Shown here: one piece after another, positions 1 to 12,800 of the stretch | Position numbering within the stretch: the stretch's first letter is position 1 | How the letters are laid out: each line of letters opens with the position of its first letter | From: Combretum micranthum | Lineage: Eukaryota; Streptophyta; Magnoliopsida; Myrtales; Combretaceae | Length of the DNA stretch: 64,000 nt | Direction: 5' to 3' | NCBI GenBank assembly: GCA_024138025.1 | Contig: JAMXBD010000064.1 | Span: 620,001-684,000, forward strand | The notes under the pieces: model-generated | Told to the model about the DNA's origin: nothing | The model's input: the letters and a program-made list of their open reading frames with translations, nothing else | The model's database searches: none | Position numbers and translations under genes: made by a program

Positions 1-486
1 TTTAAATTTATCATATTTTTAATACTCATTTCCTGTTTATAGCCTTAGAAAGAATATTGTTGGGTCATAGTTGGAACTATAGGGAACATTAGATTGATAT
101 GTGAGGGAATTTGAAGGTAGACTTCGGTGTTAATGAATGGGGATTACATGTGGGTCGTTGGGAGATAGAGATGACGGTTTAGACTCTGACGGGATTAACG
201 ATGGAGATAGGCGTGATGCTTCAATTTGGTAAGTTGCTGTCGTGTTGGGGATGATGTCTTGGAGATGATAGAGGGAATGGTGTTGGTGTTGATTGGTTTT
301 GTCGTGTTGGAGCTACTTGATGTGAGTTTGTTGATTGTGTTTTGGGGGTTATGTTGATTTTGATGGAAGATTTAGGTTTTAGGTGTATGATGTCTAGGGA
401 GAGAGAGGATGAAGTGCTTGTGACTCGTTCTTGGAATAAACAAAATTTAAAAAATTAAGGTTTATATTAATCCTACTTTGATACCA
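1..486 (-). mobile_element. Probable 5' leader of a minus-strand copia element
   Basis: There is no convincing coding sequence here. The stretch lies immediately inside a short LTR (487-658) and begins, read on the minus strand, with a tRNA-Met-type primer site (TGGTATCAAAG, about + 476-486). That makes it the untranslated leader of a copia element whose body lies left of the window. The assignment is inferred from the primer site and position only. Confidence 0.4.
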
Positions 487-658
487 TGAGAATAAATGAA
501 TAGGATTTTTTGTATTTTATTATCTTGATAATGAGGAATGATGTACAACACGGTATATATGTAATGGGAAACCTTAATCCATAAGGAATACATAAGTAAA
601 AATAATATTATACCCTTATATAATAATTAATTAATAATATAATATAATAAATATAACA
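487..658 (-). repeat. Short copia-type LTR, minus strand
   Basis: On the minus strand this 172-bp stretch starts TGTTATATTTA and ends TTCTCA. It is followed directly by a primer site complementary to initiator tRNA-Met (TGGTATCAAAGTAGG). The length and the adjacent primer site fit a small copia 5' LTR. The partner LTR would be outside the window, so the ends cannot be confirmed by pairing. Confidence 0.5.
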
Positions 659-663
659 AAAAA

Positions 664-893
664 ATTATAAAAAAGTTTGGAATAAGGGTATATCCAAGTT
701 AAAGAGCAGTGTGGGGCAATTATTTTCATTTATCCCTATATACACGTTATTTATTTTTATATGATGGGAGCATGAGCTTGGGACGTGTAATTGTTCAAGT
801 CAACTAGTTAACTGTGAATCCATCTATAAAATGAGAAGAGAACTACCTAACCACATATGTTAGAGATAATGTCCATTGTATTGCAATGGTTGT
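664..893 (+). pseudogene. Csl promoter, leader and start-codon relic
   Basis: This is a third, truncated copy of the 5' end of the cellulose synthase-like genes found downstream. It aligns with the upstream region and leader of copies 1 and 2. Shared parts are a block resembling GCATGGGCTTGTGAC, a TATA box (TCTATAAA, 823-830), the leader motif ACCACATATGTTAGA and the start context TTGCAATGG. The ATG is at 886-888. After only Met-Val-Val the homology stops at a junction with a copia LTR near 894. Nothing of the protein remains, so this is a dead promoter and start fragment. Whether the promoter still drives transcription into the retroelement cannot be judged from sequence. Confidence 0.75.
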
Positions 894-1092
894 CAAGAAA
901 ACTAATTAATCAAGATATATCATAGAAAGAAAAAGATAATTATGGATCAAGGTAAGTTTTTCTTTGCCCATACTGGTTAATTGTTTTCTATTGGTCGAAT
1001 CAATGTGTTATAAATCAAATTAAAGTTATCATTAATTTCTATAATCATTCTTGAATTATTAAAGAGATTTAACGATCATGAATCATAGAAAA
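894..1092 (+). repeat. Truncated 5' LTR of the copia element
   Basis: The roughly 200 bp match 6242-6440, the last part of the 3' LTR. The upstream half present in the 3' copy (from about 5996) is missing here and is replaced by Csl leader sequence. Confidence 0.75.
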
Positions 1093-1108
1093 TTGGTATC
1101 AAAGTCAG
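1093..1108 (+). other. Primer binding site, tRNA-Met type
   Basis: TTGGTATCAAAGTC lies directly after the LTR end. It resembles TGGTATCAGAGC, the usual copia primer site complementary to the 3' end of initiator tRNA-Met. Confidence 0.7.
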
Positions 1109-1784
1109 GTTGTAACAGCTTGATTTGCCCTTAATCATTTAAATAAGAGATGGGTCATCTAGAGACATGAGTGTAGACATGGTCGTGTTCTACTTGTGTC
1201 AATCTTAGGATTGAGGCATAGTTAAAGTCAGAAAGGGACTCGAGATAGACATGGCTGTGTTTAACTCGTGTCATGCCCACCATGATAAATTTTACATTAA
1301 ATTAAATTGGAGAACTATAACCAACATCTCTAATGAAAGAATTGTAAAATTTATTTACATAATTAAATATTTATGGCTTATTGTCACCAAATTTGCTTGG
1401 CTTGAAATATAATTAAACATTTAATTGTGTAATTTTCAACTATTTGAGTTTTGTGGTGTTGTTAAATGACATAAAAATTGAACTGAACAATTAAAATCAT
1501 TGGTTATAATTCTAGAAGTTCACCCAAAGGTGGACCATTACTTATAATTAGTGACATTAAAAGGGACTTATCAACATACTTGGTAAATGTGTTTGTGTAT
1601 CCAAAGATAGCATGCGTATTTATTTTGAATATGATGGTGGTCTGTTAAAGTTATTTGATTTAGTACAATTGTTGTTTGGTTTTATATGTTTGAGTATTAC
1701 ACAAAGGTGAACTTGAGCACATGATTAAAACTTAGCTGATATATGAATCCATTAAGTTGACGCAAAGCATTAATGTGTGAACGT

Positions 1785-4700
1785 ATGTAACGTTTGCAGT
1801 AATGAATAGTATGTTCATTATAAACAATGGTATAATTAAGTTCAATGGGCTCAACCATGCTGATTGGATTGAACAAATCCAATTCCAATTAGGTGTTATA
1901 GATTTGGATTTAGCATTAGTTGCTAATGAAAAAGCCTACTGCCGTTATTGAGACCAGTACCAAAACTGAAAAGTCCTTTTATGAGGCTTAGGAAAGGTCT
2001 AATAGGTTAACTTTATAGCTGACGAGGATAAGCTTGGTTGAAAATATGAAGCCATCCATAACCAAAACAGGCAATTCAAGGGAATTTATATAGAAAATTA
2101 AGGAGTACTCTCATTCAAATATAACTAAAAAGTCTTTTATAAGGAATCTTATGAGTGAGTTAACAACTAAGAAATTTGACTGGCTACAGCCCAATTATGA
2201 TCATATAACTTATATAATGAATTTAGCAGCAAACATGAAATCATTGGATATGGAAGTGAGTGAAACATTTTTTGTTCAATTTATTATCAACTCCCTTCCT
2301 TCTAAATATGACTAGTTCCAGGTTAATTACAATACCATGAAAAAGAAATGGAACATTCAAAAGCTCAAGCCCATGTTAGTTTGAGAAGAGAAGAGCTTCA
2401 GGAAATTGAAAGAAGATTTTGTTCATCTTACCATCCATAATGAAGGTAGCGGTAGCAAAGAGAAACCATGTAGGAAGAGCAAAAAGAAGGATAAGGCTCA
2501 CTAAAAGTCAATGAGGGTAATCCATAAGGAACAAAAATGCTACTTTTATAAGAAAGTTAGACATCTAAAGAAAGATTGTTAAACGAGAAATGAATGGTTC
2601 GAAAATAAAGGTATACCTATGTTTTTATATGCTTTGAATCAAACCTTGTTGAAGTTCCTAGTAATATCTAGTGGTTAGCTATTGGTACAACTATTCATGT
2701 GTCACATGTTACACGAGGATTCCTTACAATCCAACCTATAAAAGAATATGAAAAGTTTTTTTATTTATGAGGATCAGAATAAAGGCACATATAGAGGGCA
2801 TTGAGACTTACAAATTGATCCTGGATATCGGATGTCACCTAGATCTTGAAAAGTGTTTTCATGTTCTTGATCGTGCTAGAAATTTAGTTTTTGTTTAAAA
2901 AATTGGATCATTATGGGTTTAGTTTTAAGATGTAGACATAAGTACTATTATGATTTGGAGCTTTAAAGGATGATTTGTAATGTTTTAATCTTGATGTAAA
3001 CTTTATTGAATCCTTGTTTAACCTCGAACACAGCATGCGAAGTAAATGTCGTATACATGATAAAAGTTTTGCTTTCTTAGGTCATCAATGATTAAGTCAT
3101 ATATTTAAGGAAAATTTATTGAAGTTAGTGAAAAAGTGGAATCTTGTCGCAATTATGTGTGTGTGGATTACTACTTGTATATGCTGCATGAAAAGTCTCA
3201 ATCTGTAAATATCTTAGAGGTGTTTATTAATGAGGTTGAAAGATAGCTGGATAGAAAGGTAAAACCATTAAGGTTTAATAGAGGTGGTGAATATTCTTTC
3301 GGGACTGTTGAAAAGTTGACAATGTCTAAATCCATTTGAAAATTTTCTTGAAAGTAAAGGCATTTGTACACGACATGTAATGCCAGGTACACCACAACAA
3401 AATGGTGTAGCTGAAAGGTATAATCACTCTTATGGATATGGTTAAGAGTACGATGAGTAATAGTATGTGCCTTCTTCTTTGTGGACATATGCATTAAAGA
3501 CTGCTACATATATTTTAAACAAAGTTCCTAATAAGGTAGTTCCTAAGACACCTTGTGAACTATGAACAAGAAGAAAATCCAATTTAAGGCACCTTCATGT
3601 TTGAGATTGCCAAGCAAAGTAAGGACATACAATCCACATGAAAAAACAAAAAAAACTAGATGTAAGGACCGTTAGTGGTTACTTTATAAGCTATCTTGAA
3701 AAGTCAAAAGGGTACATATTTATTGTCTTAACCATAATATGAGAATTGTAGAGTCTAGGAACTTTTAGGTCATCGATAATGGCCAGATCAATGGGACTGG
3801 GCAATTGCAAAAGGTACATATTCTAGAGATTTGGGTGGAAATGTCTGGGCCCAATGTTTCTCCTTAGGTTATTCCTTTTATTGTATCATAACCACATAAC
3901 ATGTGGGAACAACAAATGAATGTGCCTAACCTACTAAATGAATGGATAAATAATGATCAAACTATTAATGAACAAGTTGAGAATAAGCAAGTGACACCAT
4001 AGGAAATAGCATTAAGGAAATCTAAAAGGCAATGAAGATAGCTGTTCCAAATGATTATGTGGTTTATTCACTTGAACATGAATGTGACTTGAGTATTGAT
4101 GAAGATCTAGTCTCATTCAAATGGGCCATGGTATGTAACAATTCCAAAAAGTGGCCCAAAGCCATAAAAGAATAGTTAATATTAATGGATGACAACAAAG
4201 TTTAGGAACTTGTAGAGTTACCTAAAGATTCTAAAGAAGTTAGTTGTATATGGGTCTTTAAGACCAAATGAGACTCAAAGGGCAATATCGAAAGGTATAA
4301 GCCCATAATTGAAGCCAAAGGTTATACTTAGAAAAATGGCATTAACTATAAAGAGACATGTTCTCTAGTTTCAAAGAAGGGACTCTTTAAGAATTGTTAT
4401 GGCTTTGGTGGCTCGTTATGACTAGGAGCTTCACCAAGTTGATGTAAACACCATCTTTCAAAATGGTGGATTGGAAGAAGAGAATTATATGGACCAACCA
4501 AAAGGTTTTTCAACCACAAAATAAAATAAAAAAAACAAGAAAACTTAGTGTGTGAAAATTTCCAGACAATAGTATCTTAAGTTCAATAATATCATTCTAT
4601 TATATGGTTTTGTCAAAAATACTATTGATTGGCATATCTATGAGAAGATTAGTGGGAACAAGTTTATTATATTGGTTTTATACATTGATGATATTCTATT

Positions 4701-5560
4701 ATCTGCTAATGATAAAGGATCGTTACATGATGCTAAAACATTTCTCTCTAAAATCTTTGAAGGAAGGACGTAGGAGAGGCCTCCTATGTGATTGGAATAG
4801 AAATATTCCATACTATATCACAAGGATCGTTGATATTATCTCATAAAAGCTATATTAACAAAGTATTAGTGAGATTTGGAATGGAAAAGTGTTCTATGGG
4901 AATAATACCAATTTAGATTGAGGACAAATTTAGTAGCAGTGCCTCAAGAATGATTTGGAATGTAAGGAAATGGAATCCATTTCCTATGCATCAGTAGTTG
5001 GGAGTTTAATGTATGTTCAGATGTGTATTAAGCCAAACATCGATTTTGTTGTTAGGGTGTTGTGTTGATATCAAAGTAATCCTAGATAGACCGTTGGAAA
5101 GCTATAAAAAATGTACTTATATATGTACAAGGCACTAAATATCACATGTCCACTTATAGAAAATCAAGTAACTTTGAAATAGTAGGATACTCGAATTCAA
5201 ATTAAGTTAGTTGTGTAGATTCAAGGAAATCTACTTTTGGTTACTTATTTCTATTGGTTAAAGGAGCAGTTTCTTCAGAGAGTGGAAAGTGGTCTGTTAC
5301 TACTACTCCCACCATGAAAGCTAAATTTGCAGTGTCCTTTTAGGCTATAGTTCATGCATTGTGGTTGTGAAACTTCGTCTCAGATCTTAGTATTGTCAAT
5401 AGTATAAGTAAACCATTGAAAATTTATTGTGATATTTTATAGTTGGTTTCTTATTCTCTAAGAATGATAAGTATTCAAAGGGTGCAAAACATATGGATTT
5501 GAAATATTTGTCTGCAAAAGAAGAAAAAAAAAAACAAAATATGTTTATTGTGCATATAGG
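1785..5560 (+). pseudogene. Copia gag-pol pseudogene
   Basis: Translation in shifting frames shows a gag-like start around 1800-1920 (FNGLNHADWIEQIQFQLG). A degraded zinc knuckle lies near 2545-2580 and an integrase core segment near 3365-3425 (MPGTPQQNGVAERYNH). The reverse transcriptase motif YIDDIL sits near 4680-4700, and an RNase H-like part lies at about 5170-5500. Integrase precedes reverse transcriptase, as in copia. Many in-frame stops and shifts separate these pieces. It is a relic, with no intact open frame beyond about 80 codons. Confidence 0.8.
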
Positions 5561-5995
5561 AACTAATTCGATGATAGCAGATCTGGAGCATTATGGAAAA
5601 GTTCTCGTTAACATAGTTTTATGATACATATATGTACATGCAAATGTTAGCTCAATTTACTATGGCAGTTTATGGATTCAATTAAAGTTATGCCTTTGCT
5701 AATTTAATTGTTATTTGCATTATTGTTGTGCACATGTAGAGTTATATGTGATAACAAGAATATGTCTTGGAAATAAGATATTAAAGCTAATGATTACACT
5801 ATTTCCTAAATTAAGGTAGTATGAGTTTGAGTTGATCATGTGATACATAGAAGGAATCAAATTGATAAAATAATCCAAGACTACCATGATCCTTTTTGAC
5901 TTAATTTATTTAAAGACGATGACTCGATATATTTAACATATGGTGCGTAACTATGATTGTTAAATCCTTAAGTCATCACATGGGCCAAGTGAGAC

Positions 5996-6440
5996 AATTT
6001 AGATTATTTTAATAATCTGTTATGGCCTATGTAACTTATAGGATAACCCTAATAGGAATGGGTCCAATGTGATAATTGACGGGCTTTCAGTAATTAAGGT
6101 TATATAAGGTTTTAATTCCCTCCAATCTTCCTTATAAAAGGAAAAAAATAATAATAACAGGTGGCAAATTGAGATTTCTTCTCTTAAAAGACAATATATT
6201 CTTCACCATTCAAAATACAGAAAAGAGAAAGGAAGAGATGACAAGAAAACTAATTAACCAAGATCTATCATAGAAAGAAAAGATAATTATGGACTAGGGT
6301 AATTTTTTTCTTTACCCATACTAGTTAATTGTTTTATATTGGTCAAATCAATGTGCGTTATGAGATTGAATTAAATTTATTGTTGATTTTCTTGAATCAT
6401 TAAAGAGATTTAATGATTGTGGATTATAAAAAATCTAACA
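5996..6440 (+). repeat. 3' LTR of the copia element
   Basis: The start is placed after a degraded polypurine-like CAAGTGAGA (about 5985-5995) and the end at TCTAACA. The last 200 bp match the 5' LTR remnant. The exact left boundary is uncertain by tens of bases. Confidence 0.6.
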
Positions 6441-6441
6441 A

Positions 6442-7082
6442 TTCAATGTTATTTGTGAAAGTAATATGAAGTGATGGTACCCTTTTTTTAAAATCTAGAT
6501 TAGATTATCGTGGATCATTATTGGACCCTTGATGAGTCGTTGACGAAAAGCTAATACCCATGCTAGAGCCCTCTTTCCCTAAAAATACTCATAATAAGTT
6601 TTCATAAAACTAAGATATCCCATAAGACATAACAACAGGGTCCTTACGCACCTCTCTTAATGGGAGTTCATTACCACTATCGTAGGTCTTGCTACAGTAA
6701 TTTTGTTAAGAAAGTACCATCTCTGAGTTTTTATTTGGTCCGACCTTGTTTGGTCTTAGGATTAGGATTTTGATTGTGTTTAGAGGAGAGTATTTGTGCT
6801 CTAAGATGACTTTGTTATATCCTAATATTATGTTCTTAATATGAGATTTTAGATGTTTTTAATCATTGTGTGGATATTCTTTAAGAAAATTTGAAGACTC
6901 AATGTTATTTGTGAAAATATTATGAAGTAGTGGTATTTTATTATTGTAATATTGATTTTTTTATTACTAACCATAGTTAGACACTTCATGAGTAATCAAT
7001 CTGCATTAGAACATCAAGCATAGAATCCTTTTTCCCTAAAATTACTCATGGCAAATTGTTGCAATTAAGATACCTTCCGGGA
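6442..7082. repeat. Diverged direct repeat of about 180 bp
   Basis: The block beginning CAATGTTATTTGTGAAA at about 6445 recurs at about 6900. Each is followed by a gapped match through a TTTCCCTAAAA-TACTCAT motif (about 6570-6590 and 7030-7050). The sequence between the two shows no gene. This could be an old tandem duplication or two LTR remnants. Confidence 0.5.
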
Positions 7083-7178
7083 ATGACATTACCTTATACA
7101 AAAGATCAAATATTTTTTTATTTATATGTTTATTTTGGAAAAATTGCTTGGAGTAAGAACTTTTGAGGTTAAATTACC

Positions 7179-7340
7179 TATTTGAGTTGTTTGTTTTTCA
7201 TTTGTATATTTATATATTTGTATCTAATTTTTATCTATATTTTATTTATATTTGGTTTATATGATCTGTTTATGAGTAAGTATGTCTATTTCATCTTTGT
7301 ATTTATTTCATAACAAACAGTCTATATCAAATAGACATAA
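7179..7340. mobile_element. MITE-like element with TATTTGA...GTTTGTT ends
   Basis: The left end reads TATTTGAGTTGTTTGTTTTTC. The reverse complement of the right end reads TATTTGATATAGACTGTTTG. The interior is simple AT-rich sequence with TATCTATATTT runs. The same style of ends and interior recurs at about 30607, 58497 and 62033, so it belongs to a dispersed hAT-like family. No coding capacity is seen. Confidence 0.5.
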
Positions 7341-8047
7341 AGCTGATGCCAAACCCACGGCATACCAAAAAATCAAATACATATTTTTTTAGTAATCGAA
7401 ATGAATGTTATTAAAGTAATATTTAATATACCACATCATTAACACGTAACAACAATGTACTAAGATGATCCTCTACTTTCTTTTTTCAAAGATATGGTAC
7501 AGCATTAGATTAAAAAATTTAAAATTGGTTCAAAGACAACAAAAGCTGTGGTGTCAATCTAGAAGAGCTCCGTGTTCTAATCTTGTCCTTTACTTTCCGG
7601 GTTGGTTAGAATCTCGTTCTGAAGACTTTTATACCACATATAACGATGATTGCGCGTGCGTTATTTAAATTTTGACTTTTCTTTTCCAATAATACAAGCA
7701 CAACTTCCACATATATGAAAATTACTATCTTAAGGTAACATGTATGACTGTGTTTTGTTTTGACACTGCTTTAGGATCAGTTCAGTGTTCATTTGAATTT
7801 AAGTATTAAAAAAATAAATAGAAAAAAATAAGACTAAATTAATTGTATATAAATACGCATACAACAAATACAAACTGGATATAAATACATATCATATTTA
7901 AATCAAAAGATGAAATACAAAAAATTCAAATAAACCCTTAATTGATTGCATAAATCTTTTACAGATTAAAACTTAAAATATCCAAATTAAATATAAAATG
8001 TAGAAAGACAATTTACTAATATTAATATATCGACCCAGCTTACCTCA
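7341..8047. other. Intergenic sequence, nothing recognised
   Basis: AT-rich sequence. An open frame at 7465-7668 shows no recognisable domain and lies among repeats, so it is not called a gene. Confidence 0.5.
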
Positions 8048-9739
8048 GTTAGGGGTGAGCAAGTAAGCTTATCGTACAGGATATCCACCTGGATCCTGAT
8101 CGATTGGGTAGGTACCAAGGGCTAAAGGGTAGCGTATGGGTATCAGTTTTATGAAATGTACTTTCAAAGGATAGAGTACGAGTATGAGATCTTTGGACCC
8201 TGTATCCACCCCAGAACCTGTATTATACTGTATGTATAAGTTCGAGGATATCATGTAGACATCGGCATAGTTTGGTTTCGAATCAGAAACCGAACCGGAA
8301 CCAGAATCGTCACCGGCGGTTGTAGAAACGGCTAAAAAAAGCCAATTTTTCGATTCCTAAATGATTCTGGGCCTAGAACCGGATGGAACATGCGGTCCAA
8401 TCGGTTCTATTAAAAAAATTATGTAAAAAATTTTAAAAATTATATTAAATATATAATTATTAATATTTACACTATTTCATATGAATAGTAAAATTTATTA
8501 CCTATTTATGATATTTAATGTTTTATTATCAATAATACAAAGAAACATAACTTAAAATTATAAATAATTTTGTTTATATAAACTTCTCCTAAAAGCAAAA
8601 TTTATTCTTTAATAACGTGGGACTATTTTTTATATTACAATTTTCTTGTTATCCTTTAGAGTATTTCGCAATCTCATATTATTAATTATAATTGATATAA
8701 GTTGTGTTTATATATAAATAAATGCACATTCTAAAAAGATTTTTAGAAATTTTAGCTAAATAATTTAATACTTTTAGACACAATAATTAATTATTTTTAA
8801 GTTTAAAAATTATTTTATTAAAATATATAATTTATTTTTTTTTACTTAAGAAATAGACGGTTCCGCGGTTCCAAAGTCAGAACCGGGAATAGTTAGTTCC
8901 ATAGAACAAGACCAGAACCATGGTAGACGGTTCCAGTTCCGGTTCCTCATTTTCAAGATCTGAAACTAGCAATTTCGGTTCGATTCCAGAAATGTGATAA
9001 TGTCTAGTATCATGTATCCACCCTGTTAAACATTATATAACAATATTAAAATATTATAAATCAATAGTGATATTCCATATTTTAGTTTGCAACCACTTAT
9101 ATTCAAGATTATTATTTGTAGACTGCATTTCAAAAAGTTTTATTATAGAAGAATTTGCACTATTCTATTTTAGAATGACTTGTCATTTTTTTTAAAAGAA
9201 CATTGGTCGTATGTACGTACTTGAACTCCCAAATCATATAAAGATGTTGTTTATATTACAGTACTAATTAATATATATAAATGGTTCCAAAGTTTTAATT
9301 TTGAAATTTTGTGCAAGTTTTATAATTTTATTTAATATCATATAAATATGTTCAACAAGTATTTATTGTAGGTTTCATTCACACATAAATAGATCTATAT
9401 ATTATAAAACTTATGATATTAATAAATTATTTTTTAAATTTATTTTCGTATGTTGTTTATATTAAATATATAAAAATAAGATAGTGTTACATATTATATG
9501 AAAACATATCAAAAACTATATACTTGATGTTTTAAAAAGAAAGAAAAAAATATAGATATTTTGTACAAAAAAAAATTATAGGATCCATAGATTACCATGT
9601 ACCCTGCAAATTTTATAGGGTACATGGTGGGTACAAGAAGCCACATGATAGGTTCTGGGTACGAAATTCAATACCCTGCAGCTTATAGGGTAAGGTATTG
9701 GTAGTATCCAGCCCTAACATTACACCCGCTTACCCCTAA
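8048..9739. mobile_element. Non-autonomous TIR element, TTAGGGGTRAGC ends
   Basis: The left end is TTAGGGGTGAGCA and the right end is the inverted form (GCTTACCCCTAA). There is no transposase frame. Internal sequence such as TTATAGAAGAATTTG matches elements in intron 3 of both Csl copies (about 40210-40990 and 59350-60830), so there are at least three members here. The flank CTCA appears near both ends and may be part of a target duplication, but this is not clear. A second element is inserted at about 8266-8995. Confidence 0.6.
8266..8995. mobile_element. Inserted element rich in GGTTCCGGTTC motifs
   Basis: It interrupts the TTAGGGGT element between its TATCATGTAG and ATGTCTAGTATCATG parts. 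Both ends carry GAAACCGAACCGGAACC-like motifs in inverted orientation, with a very AT-rich centre. Related ends are visible at about 29315-29995 and 62825-62900. It looks like a non-autonomous DNA transposon. No coding sequence is visible. Confidence 0.55.
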
Positions 9740-9856
9740 TCTCAATCCTATGATTAGGCATGTCTAGTCTCCAACCACATATAATACCTAAGTAATACAT
9801 GTAAGGTTGTCCATAAAGAAAATGTTCATGTTGACTATTTGCTTAACCTATATTGT

Positions 9857-12800
9857 CTTGCATAACTTTTACAAAAGCTACTCAACATGAGTAGAACATG
9901 ATTACACTTATATACATCATTAGTACCAACAGATTGGTACTTTAAAAGATTTACAAAGCTTGATCATTTAAAAAACATAAAAGAAACGCTTAAATCTCAT
10001 ATTACAAGCCAAAGTTGTAAGGCCCTGGATTTACCTCTATATTTAAAATAGGAAAATCCAGTTCCACAACCACATATAATCTGCAATATTATATATAAGT
10101 TGTAATCTAGGATCAATTTGTATAGTTATTTGTTTAAATGTTTTATAAGAATAAATTTTATTACTAATAGTACATAATACATTCCATAGAATACAACTTT
10201 TAAATTCATTACTTAATAAAAGATCCAAATATAATATAACCATATATATATGCATACATACATTACAAACAAGGCTCGTAAACAAGCCATTTACAAAATA
10301 TCAAAAGATAACAAAAATCCTATTAACTAATACATAGGTTTTTGGAACATATATGTACATATAGCTATTATATTACATAAGGGTTCCATCAACATCAAGA
10401 CCATCTCTACTCCTCCCAATCATCTAAGAACTCCTCAAAATCCTATTCATATCCCTTACTTGTATAGAATTCGTCATCCATACCTGAAAAGGATAAAAAA
10501 ATATGAGCCAGAGGCCCAGTACACGAGTAATAAAAACAAATGCGTAATGACACATATGATCTTAAACTATAATGCAATGTGACAATCATTCACTTATTAC
10601 ATGATCTTTAATTGGTCAAACATCACTGGAGTATTTAAACTCCGAACAATAAGGATTTTGAGGGTCTTGAGTAACGATCACAATGCTCAGGGGGTTGATA
10701 TAAGCAGCTCGGATACTTACATCTCCTAGATGATATATCTATAAAAGAGAAAATAACTTCATCTAGGGTTCATAGCTGTTACACAACTTCACTTATCTTA
10801 GTCCATAACATCACCTAGTCCAACTGTTCCCATAAACGTTTGAACTAAATCATATTATTTCATTCTAAGTTTAAGAAAACGTTACGCCGATACCGTCTTC
10901 CTCATCAATTACCCGCCGTACCACTTAGGAAATTCTTATCAAAAGACAGGGGTAGCCTAAGCGCCTAAACTACCATGCCCCTAATCTGAGCAAAGTGCTG
11001 CTTCCCGAGCCAGATACTGATCTACCATACCAAGCCAGATACAAATTTAAATAGCATAAGAGACATCCAACTCAATCAAGATTTAAGTTTTTTTATATTA
11101 AAATTGATTAAAGGTATGCCTATCCTAAGCAAAGAATAAACACGTTACTGCATACCTTATGTAGGAAATCTAAATAGAACCTCGGGAATCCTTCAGAAGA
11201 TAATCCAAATTCAAATCAACATTATATACTTGGAATTACACTTAAAGCATATCAAATCTTAACTTAATGCTTAAGACTTCAAATATAACTTATACAAAGC
11301 CATAACATATCATTTATCAAGATCATACAAGCCCACAAAATCATCATTACACGTCAAATATCATCAATTTATCTCGTTTTAGTCCAAAAAGATTCATTTT
11401 ATATGCAAACACACATTTAACAAGAAAACATAACTTTTTAACCTTGTTTGGAAATTGTATCAGCTAAAAAGAAACAAAATTTAAGCTTTGATAATTTTGA
11501 AATTTGTAAAAACACCAAACATAAAAGTTGTAGATCTCTTTTTAGGCTTTCCAACGGAACTTGAATCTTATCAATCGGAGTTCAGATGAAAATGTTATGG
11601 CTAATTTACAAAATAGTGTCGCAACAGGGAAGAAATTTGAAACCGCAATACCCCTAGCAACGGGGCCGTTTGGGAAGCCATTGCAACTAAGGGAAAATGA
11701 GATTTTTTACCCGAGAGCGCAACATCCCTCCCAACGGGGCCGTTATGATAGGTGTTTTGACAGTTTTTATACACTCCCTGTTTTGAACATGAATTTTTAC
11801 AACTTTAACACTTTTAACTTCAACCAAAACACTTTCTTAGCTCTCTGTAACTTGATATATGAACTTCACATCATCTATTATACATTTCCAACTCATTAAA
11901 CAACATCATTTCACTTCAATCTCCACCCTCCAATCAAGACAACATTCAACAAGCTTAACTTCACTTAACCCTTACTACACCACTCATACATCATTTCATT
12001 TTCATCAACACACTTCAACTACTAAACATGCATATATTATACTTCATTGGTAGCCCAAACCTTCATCAACACATCACTAATACATATATACGTATCAAAT
12101 TCACATTTAACAAACTCTACACTATGAAACTTGCATAAAATGTAACTTAAACTTACCTCAAATCTTTGGCTTGGTTTGCAAGGCTTTAGAATGATCTTTT
12201 GGTGGCAACTTGTAAGAATTTGGATGTGGGTCTTGGTCTTGAAGTTGGGGTAGCTTTGGAAGAGAAAGTAATGAGTTTTGTGTTTGTTTAGGATGGTGGT
12301 CTGATTTTGGACGAAAATGGGGTATTTTTGGCTTAATGTTTGTTCAAAATTGACTTTTAAGGCAGCCCAAATAAAGTCATAAAGTAGCTTTTTAGTTAGA
12401 CTTAATTAAGGTTATTAATTTAAGTAAAACAAAGGCATTTAGCTAGCTTTTTGGTTTAAAAAAAAAAAAACTGCTACATAACACTTGAAATATACATTTA
12501 AGTCTAATATTATTCATTTCCTATACAACATCAATATGTAAATCAATATTAAGTATTTATTATACTAATGCAAATATAATTATTCTACACTACTCAAACA
12601 TATACATTAAATTACACTAGATTAATCTATATGTAAAACATGTTATTTATTTATTTTAATATGCAACTATAATCACTTATAATATAAGACATTGGGAATA
12701 AAAGCATGGCTATTACAAAAAGCTTAACCAATAAGCCTTTAACCAAAAAAAAAAAAAAAATCAACTCTAAAAGTCTTGAGCAAATCTTTTACAAAGCAAC

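Larger units (their letters stand above)
894..6440 (+). mobile_element. Decayed Ty1/copia retrotransposon
   Basis: The order is a partial 5' LTR (894-1092), tRNA-Met primer site (about 1093-1108), gag, protease, integrase, reverse transcriptase, RNase H, and 3' LTR (about 5996-6440). The LTR ends match each other: both contain the block from AAGAAAACTAATTAA to the AAAGAGATTTAA region. Integrase before reverse transcriptase places it in Ty1/copia. The reading frame is broken by many stops and shifts, so it cannot be autonomous. The 5' LTR lacks about its first half, and its left edge joins the Csl start-codon relic. Confidence 0.85.

Noticed and set aside
7465..7668. 67-codon frame and possible SINE-like text
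   Set aside because: The B-box-like GTTCTAATCTT is weak, no A tail or proper A box was found, and the frame has no domain.
11561..11899. 112-codon frame in the solo LTR
   Set aside because: It lies in LTR sequence with a short internal repeat and no recognisable protein signature.
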